DNA from: Yarrowia lipolytica
Taxonomy: Eukaryota > Ascomycota > Dipodascomycetes > Dipodascales
Assembly (NCBI RefSeq): GCF_001761485.1
Contig: NC_090775.1
Span: 2,046,001 to 2,110,000, forward strand
Reading direction: 5' to 3'
Length of the DNA: 64,000 nt
In this document: positions 11,590 through 21,115 of the stretch, piece by piece
Layout: every line of letters starts with the position of its first letter
Numbering within the stretch: the first letter of the stretch is position 1
Translations under genes and position numbers: made by a program
The notes under the pieces: model-generated
The model's input: the letters and a program-made list of their open reading frames with translations, nothing else
Database searches by the model: none
Told to the model about the DNA's origin: nothing

Positions 11590-12073
11590 CCAACTCCTCA
11601 TTATTTTTTCAATTTTTTATTTTTTATTTTTTATTTTTTATTTTTTTATTTTTTTATTTAGTTTAGATGGACATACTGCCTGAGTAGTTTTATACAACAC
11701 AACTCGGTATCAACTAACAGCCAACAATTGACAATTCGCCTAGTAACTAACAGCCAGGGTCTCACAAAGCTCCCTAACTAACACTATCACCGATAAACCT
11801 CTGTTTCGACCGAATTTATTTATCGCGCGCGCGGCGTTGGACTTCAAAAGTTTGCCCGATGTCTCCGATTCTGCACGAGAGAAGGCAATCATTTTGTTGG
11901 CATTTCCAGAATTTCGGGATAAATTCAAGAAAATTCAAATAATTGGACTAAAACCGGAATCGTGGACCATACTCATCTCATCTACACTACACTATAGGTT
12001 AACATCTATTCGGCAAAGCCATTATATACATATTCTTGTTAGGGGAGTGTCAGTGATCATCTCTGGTCAGGAC
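11590..12073. other. Intergenic region with (ATTTTTT)n tract
   Basis: An A/T slippage tract (attttttt repeats, about 11600-11660) followed by AT-rich sequence and a short alternating gcgcgcgc stretch at 11824. A long plus-strand open frame starting at 11837 runs antisense through the DUF1279 gene and is rejected. Confidence 0.55.
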
Positions 12074-12895
12074 TTAGAACCACCAGCTCCACCACTTTTG
12101 CCGCTGGCTGGGAGAGACGCCAAACTGACCCACAGGCTTCTTCTTGCCAATGTTGAAGCCCCATCGCTTGAGAATCTTGACAACAGAGGGGGTGATGGCA
12201 GCAGTGATGGGCAGTCGGATGAAAATCAGAGACTTGTGGATCGCATAAGCAACAGCAAACTCGGCCCACATCTGCTTGGAAAACCAGTACGACTCGGTGG
12301 GAGAGGTCTCCGGCAGCTTCTCGTCCACCTTCTGGTCCTCGACAGCAGCCCCGATATCGGGAGTCACCATGGCAAGAGCGCCGGTCACAGTGTTGGCAAT
12401 GTCGCTGCCCTCAACATTGTCCTCCTGAAGTTCCTCCTTGGGGGTGGTCTTCCATCCAACCAACTCCTTGAGGTATACCTGCCACTCCACCACCTTGTCG
12501 AGACCCACAGAGTGAACTCCGAGCCAGCAGATGGGCAGATCGATGGTGGAAAGAGACAGATAGACTCCCAATGCCACCCAGCCGTACTTTTGGACCAGAG
12601 CCTTGATTCCGGTGGCCTTCTTCTTGTTGCCCTCCTTGCCTTCCTTGTCGCCACCCTGGTCCTCCTGCTGACCCTCAGCCTTGGAATTGATGTTGGTGAC
12701 ATTGTTGGCGTTGCCAGGCTGTCCTACACTTCTCTCCATCGTCTGGGGGGTGCCCGAAAACCATCTCACAGACGAAAGTCGCGATGGAGCACAGACGGGT
12801 GTGGGGAAAGCGAATCGGGTGACGTGAGCGGGTCCACGGACCCCGGCGACCCGCGAAACGTGCAAAAGACCCCGGGAAATTCCTCGAATGTTCAT
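12074..12895 (-). CDS. Mitochondrial DUF1279 (FAM210/Nat2-like) protein
   Basis: Predicted 273-residue mitochondrial membrane protein. The frame is open further upstream, but I place the start at 12895 (MNIRGISRGLLHVSRV) because it begins an Arg/Ser-rich, acid-free presequence ending near RWFSGT, as expected for matrix import. A charged linker (about 50-95) follows, then a DUF1279 domain: KYGWVALGVYLSLSTIDLPIC (membrane segment) and, after an acidic spacer, WAEFAVAYAIHKSLIFIRLP with ITPSVVKILKRWGF. This split domain with a central insertion is seen in fungal FAM210/Nat2-type proteins. Animal FAM210 proteins act in mitochondrial organisation and translation; the fungal role is poorly defined. 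It is followed at about 1.2 kb by the YIP4-like gene on the same strand. Confidence 0.8.
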   Translation of the reverse strand: MNIRGISRGLLHVSRVAGVRGPAHVTRFAFPTPVCAPSRLSSVRWFSGTPQTMERSVGQPGNANNVTNINSKAEGQQEDQGGDKEGKEGNKKKATGIKALVQKYGWVALGVYLSLSTIDLPICWLGVHSVGLDKVVEWQVYLKELVGWKTTPKEELQEDNVEGSDIANTVTGALAMVTPDIGAAVEDQKVDEKLPETSPTESYWFSKQMWAEFAVAYAIHKSLIFIRLPITAAITPSVVKILKRWGFNIGKKKPVGQFGVSPSQRQKWWSWWF

Positions 12896-13409
12896 TTTTT
12901 TTTCAAAATTTGTCGTCAATAGTCGGCCGAAACACAATGAGATGCAGCTCAACATGTGCCTGCACAGACAGTGAAGCACGTTAGAGTTTTTCTGATTACG
13001 TAAGGTGGCGATGATCCCCAGAACCAGAAGGTACTGTACTTGTAGATGTAAACTTGTAGATGTGAACACAATGTATACGATATTGGTGGCTACATGTGGT
13101 GTTGATTCACGTGACGTTATTTTTGAAAATTCTCTGTCTATTAGATTCTACTCAGGACTCTTGTCCAGTTAATAGGGAAGATCTTGAAGAATACAGCCAT
13201 GTTTGTCCCTGTTTCATTCCTTGGATTCATTCTTCCGCTGACCTCTTCCTCCTTATCTACTTGTCTTATCTCCGTATCAATCATCCATCATAATTCATTA
13301 GTTATAGGTGCCCCTATTTCGTCATCTGTCTTCAGACATCTTCTGTCATCCTGCGTCGTCTGCCGTCGTCTGCTGTCGTCCTCAATTGATCTCCGCTCCG
13401 TCACCTCCA

Positions 13410-14093
13410 TCACCTCAGAATACACAGCCATCCGAGAGACACAAAAAAGAGTCCAACGGGGTAGGCAGCCAGAACGGTTCGTCCAGGGAGAACACCCGAG
13501 TGTTTGAGCGAGTTGTTGGCCGACCACAGCGCCCAGGCCACGTTCAGAACGATCACGGGCACAGACAGCCAGATCCAGGGAATGAATATCTCAACCACCG
13601 ATCCCAGAACCACGGGGAACAGCGAATAGCCCACAATGCACAAGCCTCGGAAAAAAGAAATGTTTCCTCCAAGCAACTTGATATTGAGAGTTACGAGAAT
13701 CTGGCCCATCCACGTGATGGCAAAGACTCCGGAAAACGCCTCGCTGTTGCCCCAGCCCAAGCTGAGAGCCAGAATCAAACAGAACACAAGAGGACCCCAC
13801 ATGTCCCACTCCTTGATCAATTGAGAAGAGTTGTCGATGGGGTTGATAAAGCCGGAAAGGGAGCCGGGCCACACCACCTCCTTGAGCCGGTTTCCTACCC
13901 CCCGCACGTCTCGGCCAAGAGTTCGAAGCACAGGCTCGTCTAAAGTATCTCCGCCCATGAATCGTCGGGTGACCAGCTGCTCGCTCCCCACAGACGTGGT
14001 GTTTTGGCTGTTGCTGGGGGCGGGAGTGTCCTCCTCGATGATGAAGTCGTCGTCCACGTCCAAAAGATCGTTGTTGGCCTGCTGATACGACAT
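13410..14093 (-). CDS. YIP4: YIP4/YIPF6-like Golgi membrane protein
   Basis: Predicted 227-residue polytopic protein of the Yip1 family. A hydrophilic acidic N-terminus (LLDVDDDFIIEED, about 10-22) is followed by a conserved cytosolic segment (DEPVLRTLGRDVRGVGNRLKE, about 52-72) and the P-G-x motif region (VVWPGSLSGFINPIDNSSQ). About five membrane helices fill the rest (from WGPLVFCLILALSLGWG, about 99, to the C-terminus). The RTLxRD...VGxRLKxVL(W)P pattern is typical of Yip4 and YIPF6, which bind Rab GTPases and act in Golgi transport. The 227-aa length fits the family. The start ATG at 14093 is followed downstream by full similarity, and no intron is needed. Confidence 0.85.
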   Translation of the reverse strand: MSYQQANNDLLDVDDDFIIEEDTPAPSNSQNTTSVGSEQLVTRRFMGGDTLDEPVLRTLGRDVRGVGNRLKEVVWPGSLSGFINPIDNSSQLIKEWDMWGPLVFCLILALSLGWGNSEAFSGVFAITWMGQILVTLNIKLLGGNISFFRGLCIVGYSLFPVVLGSVVEIFIPWIWLSVPVIVLNVAWALWSANNSLKHSGVLPGRTVLAAYPVGLFFVSLGWLCILR

Positions 14094-14227
14094 TTTTTTT
14101 GCGGTATTTGGTGATGATGTTGCAATGTGTGCAGATGATAGAGATAGGTGGCCAACCTAATTAAAAAACTGACATCGACAAGAATCGAACTGGGCATATG
14201 CGTAAACCTTAAATGACCGGAACGGGG

Positions 14228-14234
14228 CAAAAAA
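14228..14234 (-). terminator. Pol III terminator of tRNA-Ala(CGC)
   Basis: A T-run on the minus strand (aaaaaa on plus) directly follows the tRNA discriminator base. Confidence 0.75.
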
Positions 14235-14307
14235 TGGACCAGTCCGGAGTCGAACCGGAGACCTTCCGTATGCGAAACGGACGCGATAGCCACTACACTA
14301 CAAGCCC
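14235..14307 (-). tRNA. tRNA-Ala (anticodon CGC)
   Basis: A 73-nt cloverleaf on the minus strand. The acceptor is GGGCTTG with CTGGTCC (G3-U70 wobble, the alanine identity pair; position 6-67 is a U-U mismatch). The D arm is GTG/CGC. The anticodon stem TCCGT/ACGGA has loop TTCGCAT, giving CGC. The T arm is TCCGG TTCGACT CCGGA, with discriminator A. A T6 run just after the 3' end is a Pol III terminator. No intron. Confidence 0.9.
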
Positions 14308-14793
14308 CAATTGTGCCTCAAAAGACTAAATCTTCAATATACTCATATTTATTATTACGTAATATTGTTTTTTTCAGGTTTAAAATCAAGAGTTTTGGGG
14401 GTATTTCTACATATATAGAGTCTATAGGCTCTTCATAAAACAAATACGTTCAATTTCTAAAAGATATGACATATATTGAGTGGTTTTGAAGGCTTTTATA
14501 ATGTAGTTTTTATGCTTGCTATATGAGCTCTCCATATGGAACATTGTGCGATGACAAAATGACCAAACCAGAACGAGTGTGGCATTTCGACGAGAGAGAG
14601 AAAAGTTAGCCACTTCCTCATTACTCTTTGATCCACTAATACAAGTACAAGTATAGTACGTACGTACTTGTACTAGTAGCCGGACTTCAAGCAGCAAACG
14701 TGCCAACTATGAACGCCCTAGGCTTTGCGGTTACTGTCATGAAGGCATCAATTATTAATTATGGGCTTGTATGTCTGATCTCATCATTATTTG

Positions 14794-15681
14794 CTACCTA
14801 ATAGACACATGAATGGTGTCTGCGTCGCTCTCGGTGAACAAACTGCTTCTATCAGTATCTCCTCTGAAGAGCGAAGAGCTAGCATCTGTATCATACACCA
14901 AACTTGGTGGAATGGTTGAGGTGGTGGTTGAGGTGATGACCGAGTGTCTGTCATTGTCATCGTACGGTTTCTGGAACTTGTAGCATTCCGTAGACCAGTA
15001 TCCGAACCATCCACAAGGTCCGGCTCCTTTCTTGTTCACTTCTTCCCATCCCATGTCCTGTATCCATTGTTCTAGCGGTCCTTTGGAGCTCAGCTTCAAG
15101 TCTGTGATGATGATATAGCCTCCTGGTTTGCACACACGTGCCATTTCTCTTAGTATCTGTCTCTGGGTCACCTTATCGTATGATTTGAACGCCCATGGAG
15201 AAGTCACCAAGGAAAAGACGTCAGATTCGTACGGTAACTGGGTGAGATCCGCCGAGTTGAGCGTTACCAAGTCAACAAAATTCTCACATCGGATGTTGTT
15301 GATGATTTTCTTCATGCGCGATTTACGCTCCTTGTCCCTCGAATAGTTGTCAATAGCATATACGTTGCAAACCAGCTGATTTTTGTCCTTTCGAGCGCGT
15401 TTCTGAGCACACACTTTCATCAGAGACACTCCCGAGCCTGACGCCACATCCAACGTGGGGCTGTCAAAGTCATAGGGCTCTTCTTCCAACAGTTGCTGCC
15501 AGAGATCGTGCCGTCCCTTGTAATTTGCATACATGAAAGCCCCTGCGGAGTCGCCGGAGAATATGGCGCGAGTTTTCGACTCAAAGTGAAACTTGGTCGA
15601 CAGTTTCTCTCCACTGGCCCTTGGCTCCACCTTGATGGTCTGAAACGATGTCCTTCCTTGATCTAGGTGTCTGTAAACCAT
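14794..15681 (-). CDS. Class I SAM-dependent methyltransferase
   Basis: Predicted 295-residue soluble enzyme with a Rossmann-type methyltransferase core. Motif I is LDVASGSGVSL (about 77-87), the strand-2 acidic residue lies in AIDNYS (about D111), motif II/III is NSADLTQLPYESDVFSLV (about 142-159), and the later block is EMARVCKPGGYIIITDLK (about 179-196), the typical CKPGG turn of methyltransferase type 11 proteins. The last 60 residues are Ser/Thr/Asp-rich and probably disordered. Substrate unknown: it could act on a small molecule, lipid or protein. The frame starts at an ATG (15681) after an AT-rich leader. It stands alone, with 0.5 kb before it and the tRNA-Ala on its 3' side. Confidence 0.75.
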   Translation of the reverse strand: MVYRHLDQGRTSFQTIKVEPRASGEKLSTKFHFESKTRAIFSGDSAGAFMYANYKGRHDLWQQLLEEEPYDFDSPTLDVASGSGVSLMKVCAQKRARKDKNQLVCNVYAIDNYSRDKERKSRMKKIINNIRCENFVDLVTLNSADLTQLPYESDVFSLVTSPWAFKSYDKVTQRQILREMARVCKPGGYIIITDLKLSSKGPLEQWIQDMGWEEVNKKGAGPCGWFGYWSTECYKFQKPYDDNDRHSVITSTTTSTIPPSLVYDTDASSSLFRGDTDRSSLFTESDADTIHVSIR

Positions 15682-17792
15682 GGTTGAGATCGAAATGTTG
15701 ATGGGTGAAAAAAATCAGCAAAATCCAGGAGAAATCGAAAAAATTGGTGGAAAAAAAACAGCACGTCCTAGCGGATGCTGTAGATAGTCAATGAACTGAT
15801 CGGTCTCAAAGATATCTTATCGTGAGAGTCCCGTCGCTAATCGGGGTTTTTAGTCGCTAATCGAAAGTGTAGATGAATCAGTGCATGGACGCGCATACAC
15901 AACGTTGGGTATGGGTTAGGGTAGATCCGAAGCGGATTTTGAAGCGGCTGAGAAATCGCTGGGTGGCGACCCGGAGCTGCATGTGAGGCGTTTCGAGAGT
16001 TGGGAACGTTTCAGGGATGTTCAAATGCTGGTCTGATTCTGGCAAACTTTTTTTCGGCATGTTTTTGACCCTCTTTGTTTCCATTAGACAGCTCCTATGA
16101 TAAGTCCGGGTTTTGCTTAGTCATAATGGAGGTGAACGCTCCTGCATGAGTGCATATGTGCATGTGCATGTTCAGTGCATGTTGGTGTTGGGTGGTCGGA
16201 AAAATGGTGTGGAAAAATGGTGCTGAAAAAACCGATTGAAGGGTGTTGTGTGTGGTGGAATAGGATTGAAGGGTTTCAATACGATGACGTTATTATAATT
16301 GTGTTTTTTGGTCTAGTACAAGTACGTGTACGAATACTTGCAGCTTCAGCCGTAGCACAATAATTCAGTAAATGTCCAGAACGTAATATTGAAGAACAAT
16401 TGAGCACACCTTTGAAGGATGGTGATAGCGACCGAGTAACTAATATTTTTAATATTTACCATTCTACCGATGGAGATGAGATAACTTGATTGAATCTTCC
16501 TAGATTTTTTTCGATTTTTTTTCGATTTCTGTATGATTCAAATAAATTAATTAGAATAAACACGGCGAAGTCCCGCAATATTGCCCTTATTCGCGCAAAT
16601 AATGGATTGGATGCCATGATATATTGCTTCCGATAGATTGCTCCTGACACATTTGTGCATCGAAGGGCCCACGGCCCACAATCCAACTTGTCGCAAGTTG
16701 GTTTGATCGTGTGACGTTCATTTATTATTGCTGAGCTATATCTTCGACCTGACAGGCAGAGTTAGGAGTAATCGTAAAAGGGGGGCACCAATACGAGTAC
16801 TGGGCTGTACTAAAAACAGCACTCTGACAATACTCTAACATCAGCAACAATTAATCAACACCGTCTTACATCAGATCAGCAACAATTACCCATTTCATCT
16901 TAGTCAGCAATTGGGGCCCCCACTCCAATGAACGCCCACTTAGGACTTCTCCATTTGCCTATGCAATGTGAGGCAAAAGTTGAAGGCAACCCGTTTGGTG
17001 CCCGTCTTGGGTTCGGCTCCACTTCGCGGCTGAAGACTAACAAAATTATGTCTATTGAGATCAACGTTCGCGGGGTTCTAATTATCACATGCTGCCATTC
17101 GCCTGCTTGTAGCTAGTGCTATTCATGCCTATTATCGACCCGACCGCGGAAGAATGTGACCAAAACCGCGCCCAGCGGACTTTTTATGGGCAAAAATCGG
17201 CTTCTCGGGTTCAATTCTCGGAACCCGCATTCGGCTGCAGGAGGTGCCAGGTACGCAGCAGGACGCGAGATACAACCACGATCATCCACTACAACTACAA
17301 CTACAACTACTCCCACTCGTAGTGTAGACCGGAGCAAGTTACACAGACAGAATCAGATTGTATATAGCCGAAATACGTCAACACCCCCCCTTCCCCCATC
17401 TATACATACCGGTTTGAGCACTCCTCAAATAACAGAGTTACGGTCCCAGTTCCACCACCAACTTGTCAACTCCAACTCCAGTCTCAGTCGCACACAAACC
17501 ACCGCTTAAAGCCGCTATAGCCGACAGGACACAAACCGACCGCGGCCCCCATAGCGCTATATCACGTGACCAGCACCGAAGCCCGCCCCTTCGCCCTTCC
17601 GCCCGATCTCCGCCGCCACGTGTTCTTGTGTTTTCAGCGGGGCTTCCAGCGGGTGCTTTTTCCCACACCACCACCACACACCACTACGCTCCAACTCCCC
17701 CCTTAAAGTTTACGACACGTAAAAATTGCCTCTACGCATCACCTGGTACGTGACAGTCTCTTACTCCCCCACACCACACCACCGTTGTTACA
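15682..17792. other. Intergenic region upstream of LCB2
   Basis: No supported gene over 2.1 kb. A 68-codon minus frame (15878-16084, METKRVKNMPKK) is too short to call. Short (ctacaa)n repeats occur at 17283-17307. The last 300 bases are C- and CA-rich with little G, as often seen in strong yeast promoters, ending in accgttgttacaATGG at the LCB2 start. Confidence 0.55.
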
Positions 17793-19418
17793 ATGGCCTG
17801 CGAAACACAGCTGCTGGAAAAGGAGTTTGGTCGACTAACGTCGCCGGAGTACAAGTACAAGCAGAAGGTGCAGCCCAGCGAAAAAATCCGCCATGTCGAA
17901 GAAGAGGAGCCGGCCTACTACATGCTGCTGCTCACCTACCTGGGGTATCTGATTATGATTGTGTGTGGCCACGTGCAGGACTACTACGCCAAGGTGTTCC
18001 ATCCCGAGACGGTGGCAGACTTCATGGCCAAGGACGGCTATGCGCCGCTGTTTTCCGACTTTGAGTCCTTCTACATCCGACGTCTGCAGAAGCGACTGCG
18101 AGACTGTTTCGGCCGAGTGGTCACGGGCGTCCCCGGACGATACATCACCGTGCTGGACCGAGTCTCTAACGACTACAACACCACCTACAAGTACCTGGGC
18201 ACCTCCACCGACTGTCTCAACCTGTCGTCGTACAACTACCTTGGATTTGCCCAGTCCTCAGGCCAGTGCACAGACGCAGCCGAGGTTAGCATCAACACAG
18301 AGGGAATCTCGTCCTTTGGCACCCGAGCCGTCTGCGGCACTCTGGACGCACACGTCAAGACCGAAAAGCGTGTTGCCGAGTTTCTGGGTAAGGAGGACGC
18401 TCTCGTCTACTCCATGGGCTACGGCACCAACGCCTCGGTCTTCTCGTCGCTCGTCGACAAGCACTGTCTAGTGCTCTCTGACGCGCTCAACCACGGATCC
18501 ATTCGATACGGCGCCCGTCTCTCTGGTGCCGTCATTAAAATCTTCAAACACAATGACACCAAGGACCTGGAACGAGTCCTGCGAGAACAGATTTCGCAAG
18601 GCCAGCCCAAGACCCACCGACCCTGGAAAAAGATTCTCGTTGCCGTCGAGGGTCTGTACTCCATGGAGGGAACCATGACCGATCTGCCCACCATGTGCGA
18701 TCTACGAGACAAATACAAGTTCTACCTGTTTGTGGACGAAGCACACTCCATCGGAGCTCTGGGACCGCGAGGCAGAGGTATCTGCGACTACCTGGCCGTC
18801 GACCCCGCACGTGTGGACATCCTCATGGGCACCTTCACCAAGTCGTTTGGCGCCACAGGAGGTTACATTGCGTCGTCGCACGAGCTAATCAACCACCTGC
18901 GGGTCAACAACATGGGCAACGTGTACGCAGAGTCCGTGTCACCACCCGTTCTCGCACAGATCACAGCTGCCCTGCAGACGATTGACGGCGAGATTCGGCC
19001 TGGTGAGGGAGAGGAGCGTCTGGAACGTATCGCATTCAACTCGCGGTATCTCCGTCTGGCGCTCAAGCGGCTCGGTTTCATTGTCTACGGCATTGACGAC
19101 TCGCCCATCATTCCGGTGCTCCTGTACGTGCCGGCCAAAATGCCTGAAATGGGCCGAATTCTGTTGAAGATGGGCATTGCCGTGGTGGTGGTGGGTTACC
19201 CTGCAACAGACATTGCGTCGTCACGGGCCCGGTTTTGCATGAGTGCCGCGCTGACCAAGGAAGATCTGGACCGAATCATTAAGGTCATGTGGCAGCTCGG
19301 CAACATTCTGTCCTTCAAGTATGGCAAGGGAATGCCTGATGCCAACGGCAAGGTGCGACATTGGGAGCTCAGCGAGGTTTTGGCCTCGGGCGTGGAGGAC
19401 TGTAAGAAGGATTGGTAA
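17793..19418 (+). CDS. LCB2: Serine palmitoyltransferase subunit LCB2
   Basis: Predicted 541-residue ER-membrane, PLP-dependent enzyme of the alpha-oxoamine synthase family. With Lcb1 it condenses serine and palmitoyl-CoA to 3-ketodihydrosphingosine, the first step of sphingolipid synthesis. One membrane segment lies near the N-terminus (YYMLLLTYLGYLIMIVCG, about 42-59). The catalytic core follows: CLNLSSYNYLGFAQ (about 140), the FGTRAVCGTLDAHVKTE substrate region (about 190), the DEAHSIGALGPRGRG motif with the PLP-contacting Asp (about 315), and GTFTKSFGATGGY carrying the Schiff-base lysine, K350. Presence of this lysine marks the catalytic subunit (Lcb2, not Lcb1). Length fits the yeast protein (561 aa). 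No intron. A G21 run lies 63 bases past the stop codon. Confidence 0.96.
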   Translation: MACETQLLEKEFGRLTSPEYKYKQKVQPSEKIRHVEEEEPAYYMLLLTYLGYLIMIVCGHVQDYYAKVFHPETVADFMAKDGYAPLFSDFESFYIRRLQKRLRDCFGRVVTGVPGRYITVLDRVSNDYNTTYKYLGTSTDCLNLSSYNYLGFAQSSGQCTDAAEVSINTEGISSFGTRAVCGTLDAHVKTEKRVAEFLGKEDALVYSMGYGTNASVFSSLVDKHCLVLSDALNHGSIRYGARLSGAVIKIFKHNDTKDLERVLREQISQGQPKTHRPWKKILVAVEGLYSMEGTMTDLPTMCDLRDKYKFYLFVDEAHSIGALGPRGRGICDYLAVDPARVDILMGTFTKSFGATGGYIASSHELINHLRVNNMGNVYAESVSPPVLAQITAALQTIDGEIRPGEGEERLERIAFNSRYLRLALKRLGFIVYGIDDSPIIPVLLYVPAKMPEMGRILLKMGIAVVVVGYPATDIASSRARFCMSAALTKEDLDRIIKVMWQLGNILSFKYGKGMPDANGKVRHWELSEVLASGVEDCKKDW

Positions 19419-19481
19419 GATATAGTAAATGTGCATATAGTTGGCAGTAATAAATACGTGTGTGCATGTGTATGATTTGAA

Positions 19482-19502
19482 GGGGGGGGGGGGGGGGGGG
19501 GG
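19482..19502. repeat. G21 homopolymer
   Basis: An unbroken run of 21 G followed by accatttct and a second run of seven G. It lies in the probable 3' UTR or terminator region of LCB2 and can form G-quadruplexes. Confidence 0.9.
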
Positions 19503-21115
19503 ACCATTTCTGGGGGGGCCCATTAAAATCTGAGGTAACATCTGACTGAGCTTTATATGCTTTATTTCTTCAGGTGCTACCCAGAACCAGAGACACCCTG
19601 AAACGGTTGACCTCTGTCAGTTAGTCAGCATTTTCTTCGCATCAGAATCGGCGGCATGGAGCCCACTGATGTTAGATTGCATGTACATACTGTACCGGGC
19701 ACCGTTCTCCGCGGCGTTCATCACCATGTCCTTAGTAATCATTGTCAGAGGCGATTATCTTGGGTTGGCGGGGCTGTCTCTATTGAGCCATGGGTCGTAT
19801 CTGTCATGCGGTTGGTGCAAAGATATGGAGGTAGTGATGATGACGGTTTTTTTTTTATATATATTTTTTATATTTATTTGCCACGATACTTTTTATTTTA
19901 ATTTTATACTGGCCAGCACAATAGTTGAACTTTATCAAGTATTTCGGCAAGTGGGTTTATGGTGCTACTTGAACTGTAGTTGAGATGGTCAGACAAGACC
20001 ATGGGTTCGGGTTTCACAATGACACGAGCCGATGGGAGATTTGAGCCCCCGAATGTGAAGATTTATTCAGAGCCAGCCGAGCCGAAGTACAAGCACAGCA
20101 CAGTACCTCCTTGAAAGCTAGCTTACAAAGGTTCGTCTGTTTCACCTCGTCAGGGGTAGTTGAGAATGAGTACATACTACTAGATTGAATTTTGATCTCG
20201 CGATAATGGACTCAATATTGAAGCCAGCGCAAAATTAATAGCATGAGTGAGAAGAAGAGACCGAGGGGATAAATTTGATACAAAAAACTTCTTCAATATC
20301 CGCTATTTAGATCCACCAAAGGCCATCACTATGAAGCAGCGGGCACACTGTTTCAACCAAGTTTGTTGGAGAAAAGGTTCGATTATAGATAGCTCCTTGA
20401 GTGGTCTAAATATGATATGGATTAGTGAAAGTCGTTGTTTTTTGCACGAAACCGCGGAGAAGAATAAAAGGAGCCATATATTGTTCATTAAATGAAAAAA
20501 TATTAATAAAAAAATTAAAAAATGCCCTCCCTATTGATTCCAGAGACATTCTCGGGTGACTGTCAACTGCATTCTTGCTGGAACTTTGAAGTTAGAGGTT
20601 GGAGGGAAAAATGGGTACAAAATCGAATAAATTCGAGAAAAATAAATAAAAAAATATAAAAGCCAATAAATATCCTCTATAACATATATTCACAGACTTT
20701 GCCACAAATTTGTTGAAGGAAATTCAACAACATGTCCTAGAAACCCATCCTAAATATAGAACTGCATGTACGAGTATTTGGATGTACAAGTACACTTTCA
20801 TACATACATCTCAGCTCTGTACAAATCATACAGCCTGAATAGCAGACACGAGGGATTATAACAATCTCTTTTGTTGAAGAAGCGCGAGAGGTATATTATT
20901 ACTAAGCCATTATTTTCCGACGAGCCCCTTACTAATCACAAATATCTGATTTGTTACTGCCCGTCACCACATATATAACGGACACGTTTATGCATTATCA
21001 GATCTGGGGTAATAATGTGCGACATGGCATACAGTTTTATAAAGTGAGTTTTTGTGCTAGTGACACAAATGTGGTTGGGAACTTATATATAGAGACAGTT
21101 ATTCCCGTCATCGTT
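19503..21115. other. Intergenic region between LCB2 and DOA4-like gene
   Basis: No supported gene. Short plus-strand frames (19656-19983) overlap each other and have no domain. TATA-like words occur at 20971 (atatataa), 21033 (tttataaa) and 21083 (ttatatata), upstream of the DOA4-like gene. Confidence 0.5.

Noticed and set aside
11837-12922. 361-codon plus-strand open frame
   Set aside because: It runs antisense through the DUF1279 gene, whose minus-strand frame has a presequence and a conserved domain; the plus-strand product has none.
12896-13069. Longer start of the DUF1279 protein
   Set aside because: The 58 extra codons are hydrophobic and Cys-rich and would bury the mitochondrial presequence.
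14168-14230. Second tRNA downstream of tRNA-Ala(CGC)
   Set aside because: There is a B-box-like agttcgattc and a T6 run on the minus strand, but no acceptor, D or anticodon arm can be drawn.
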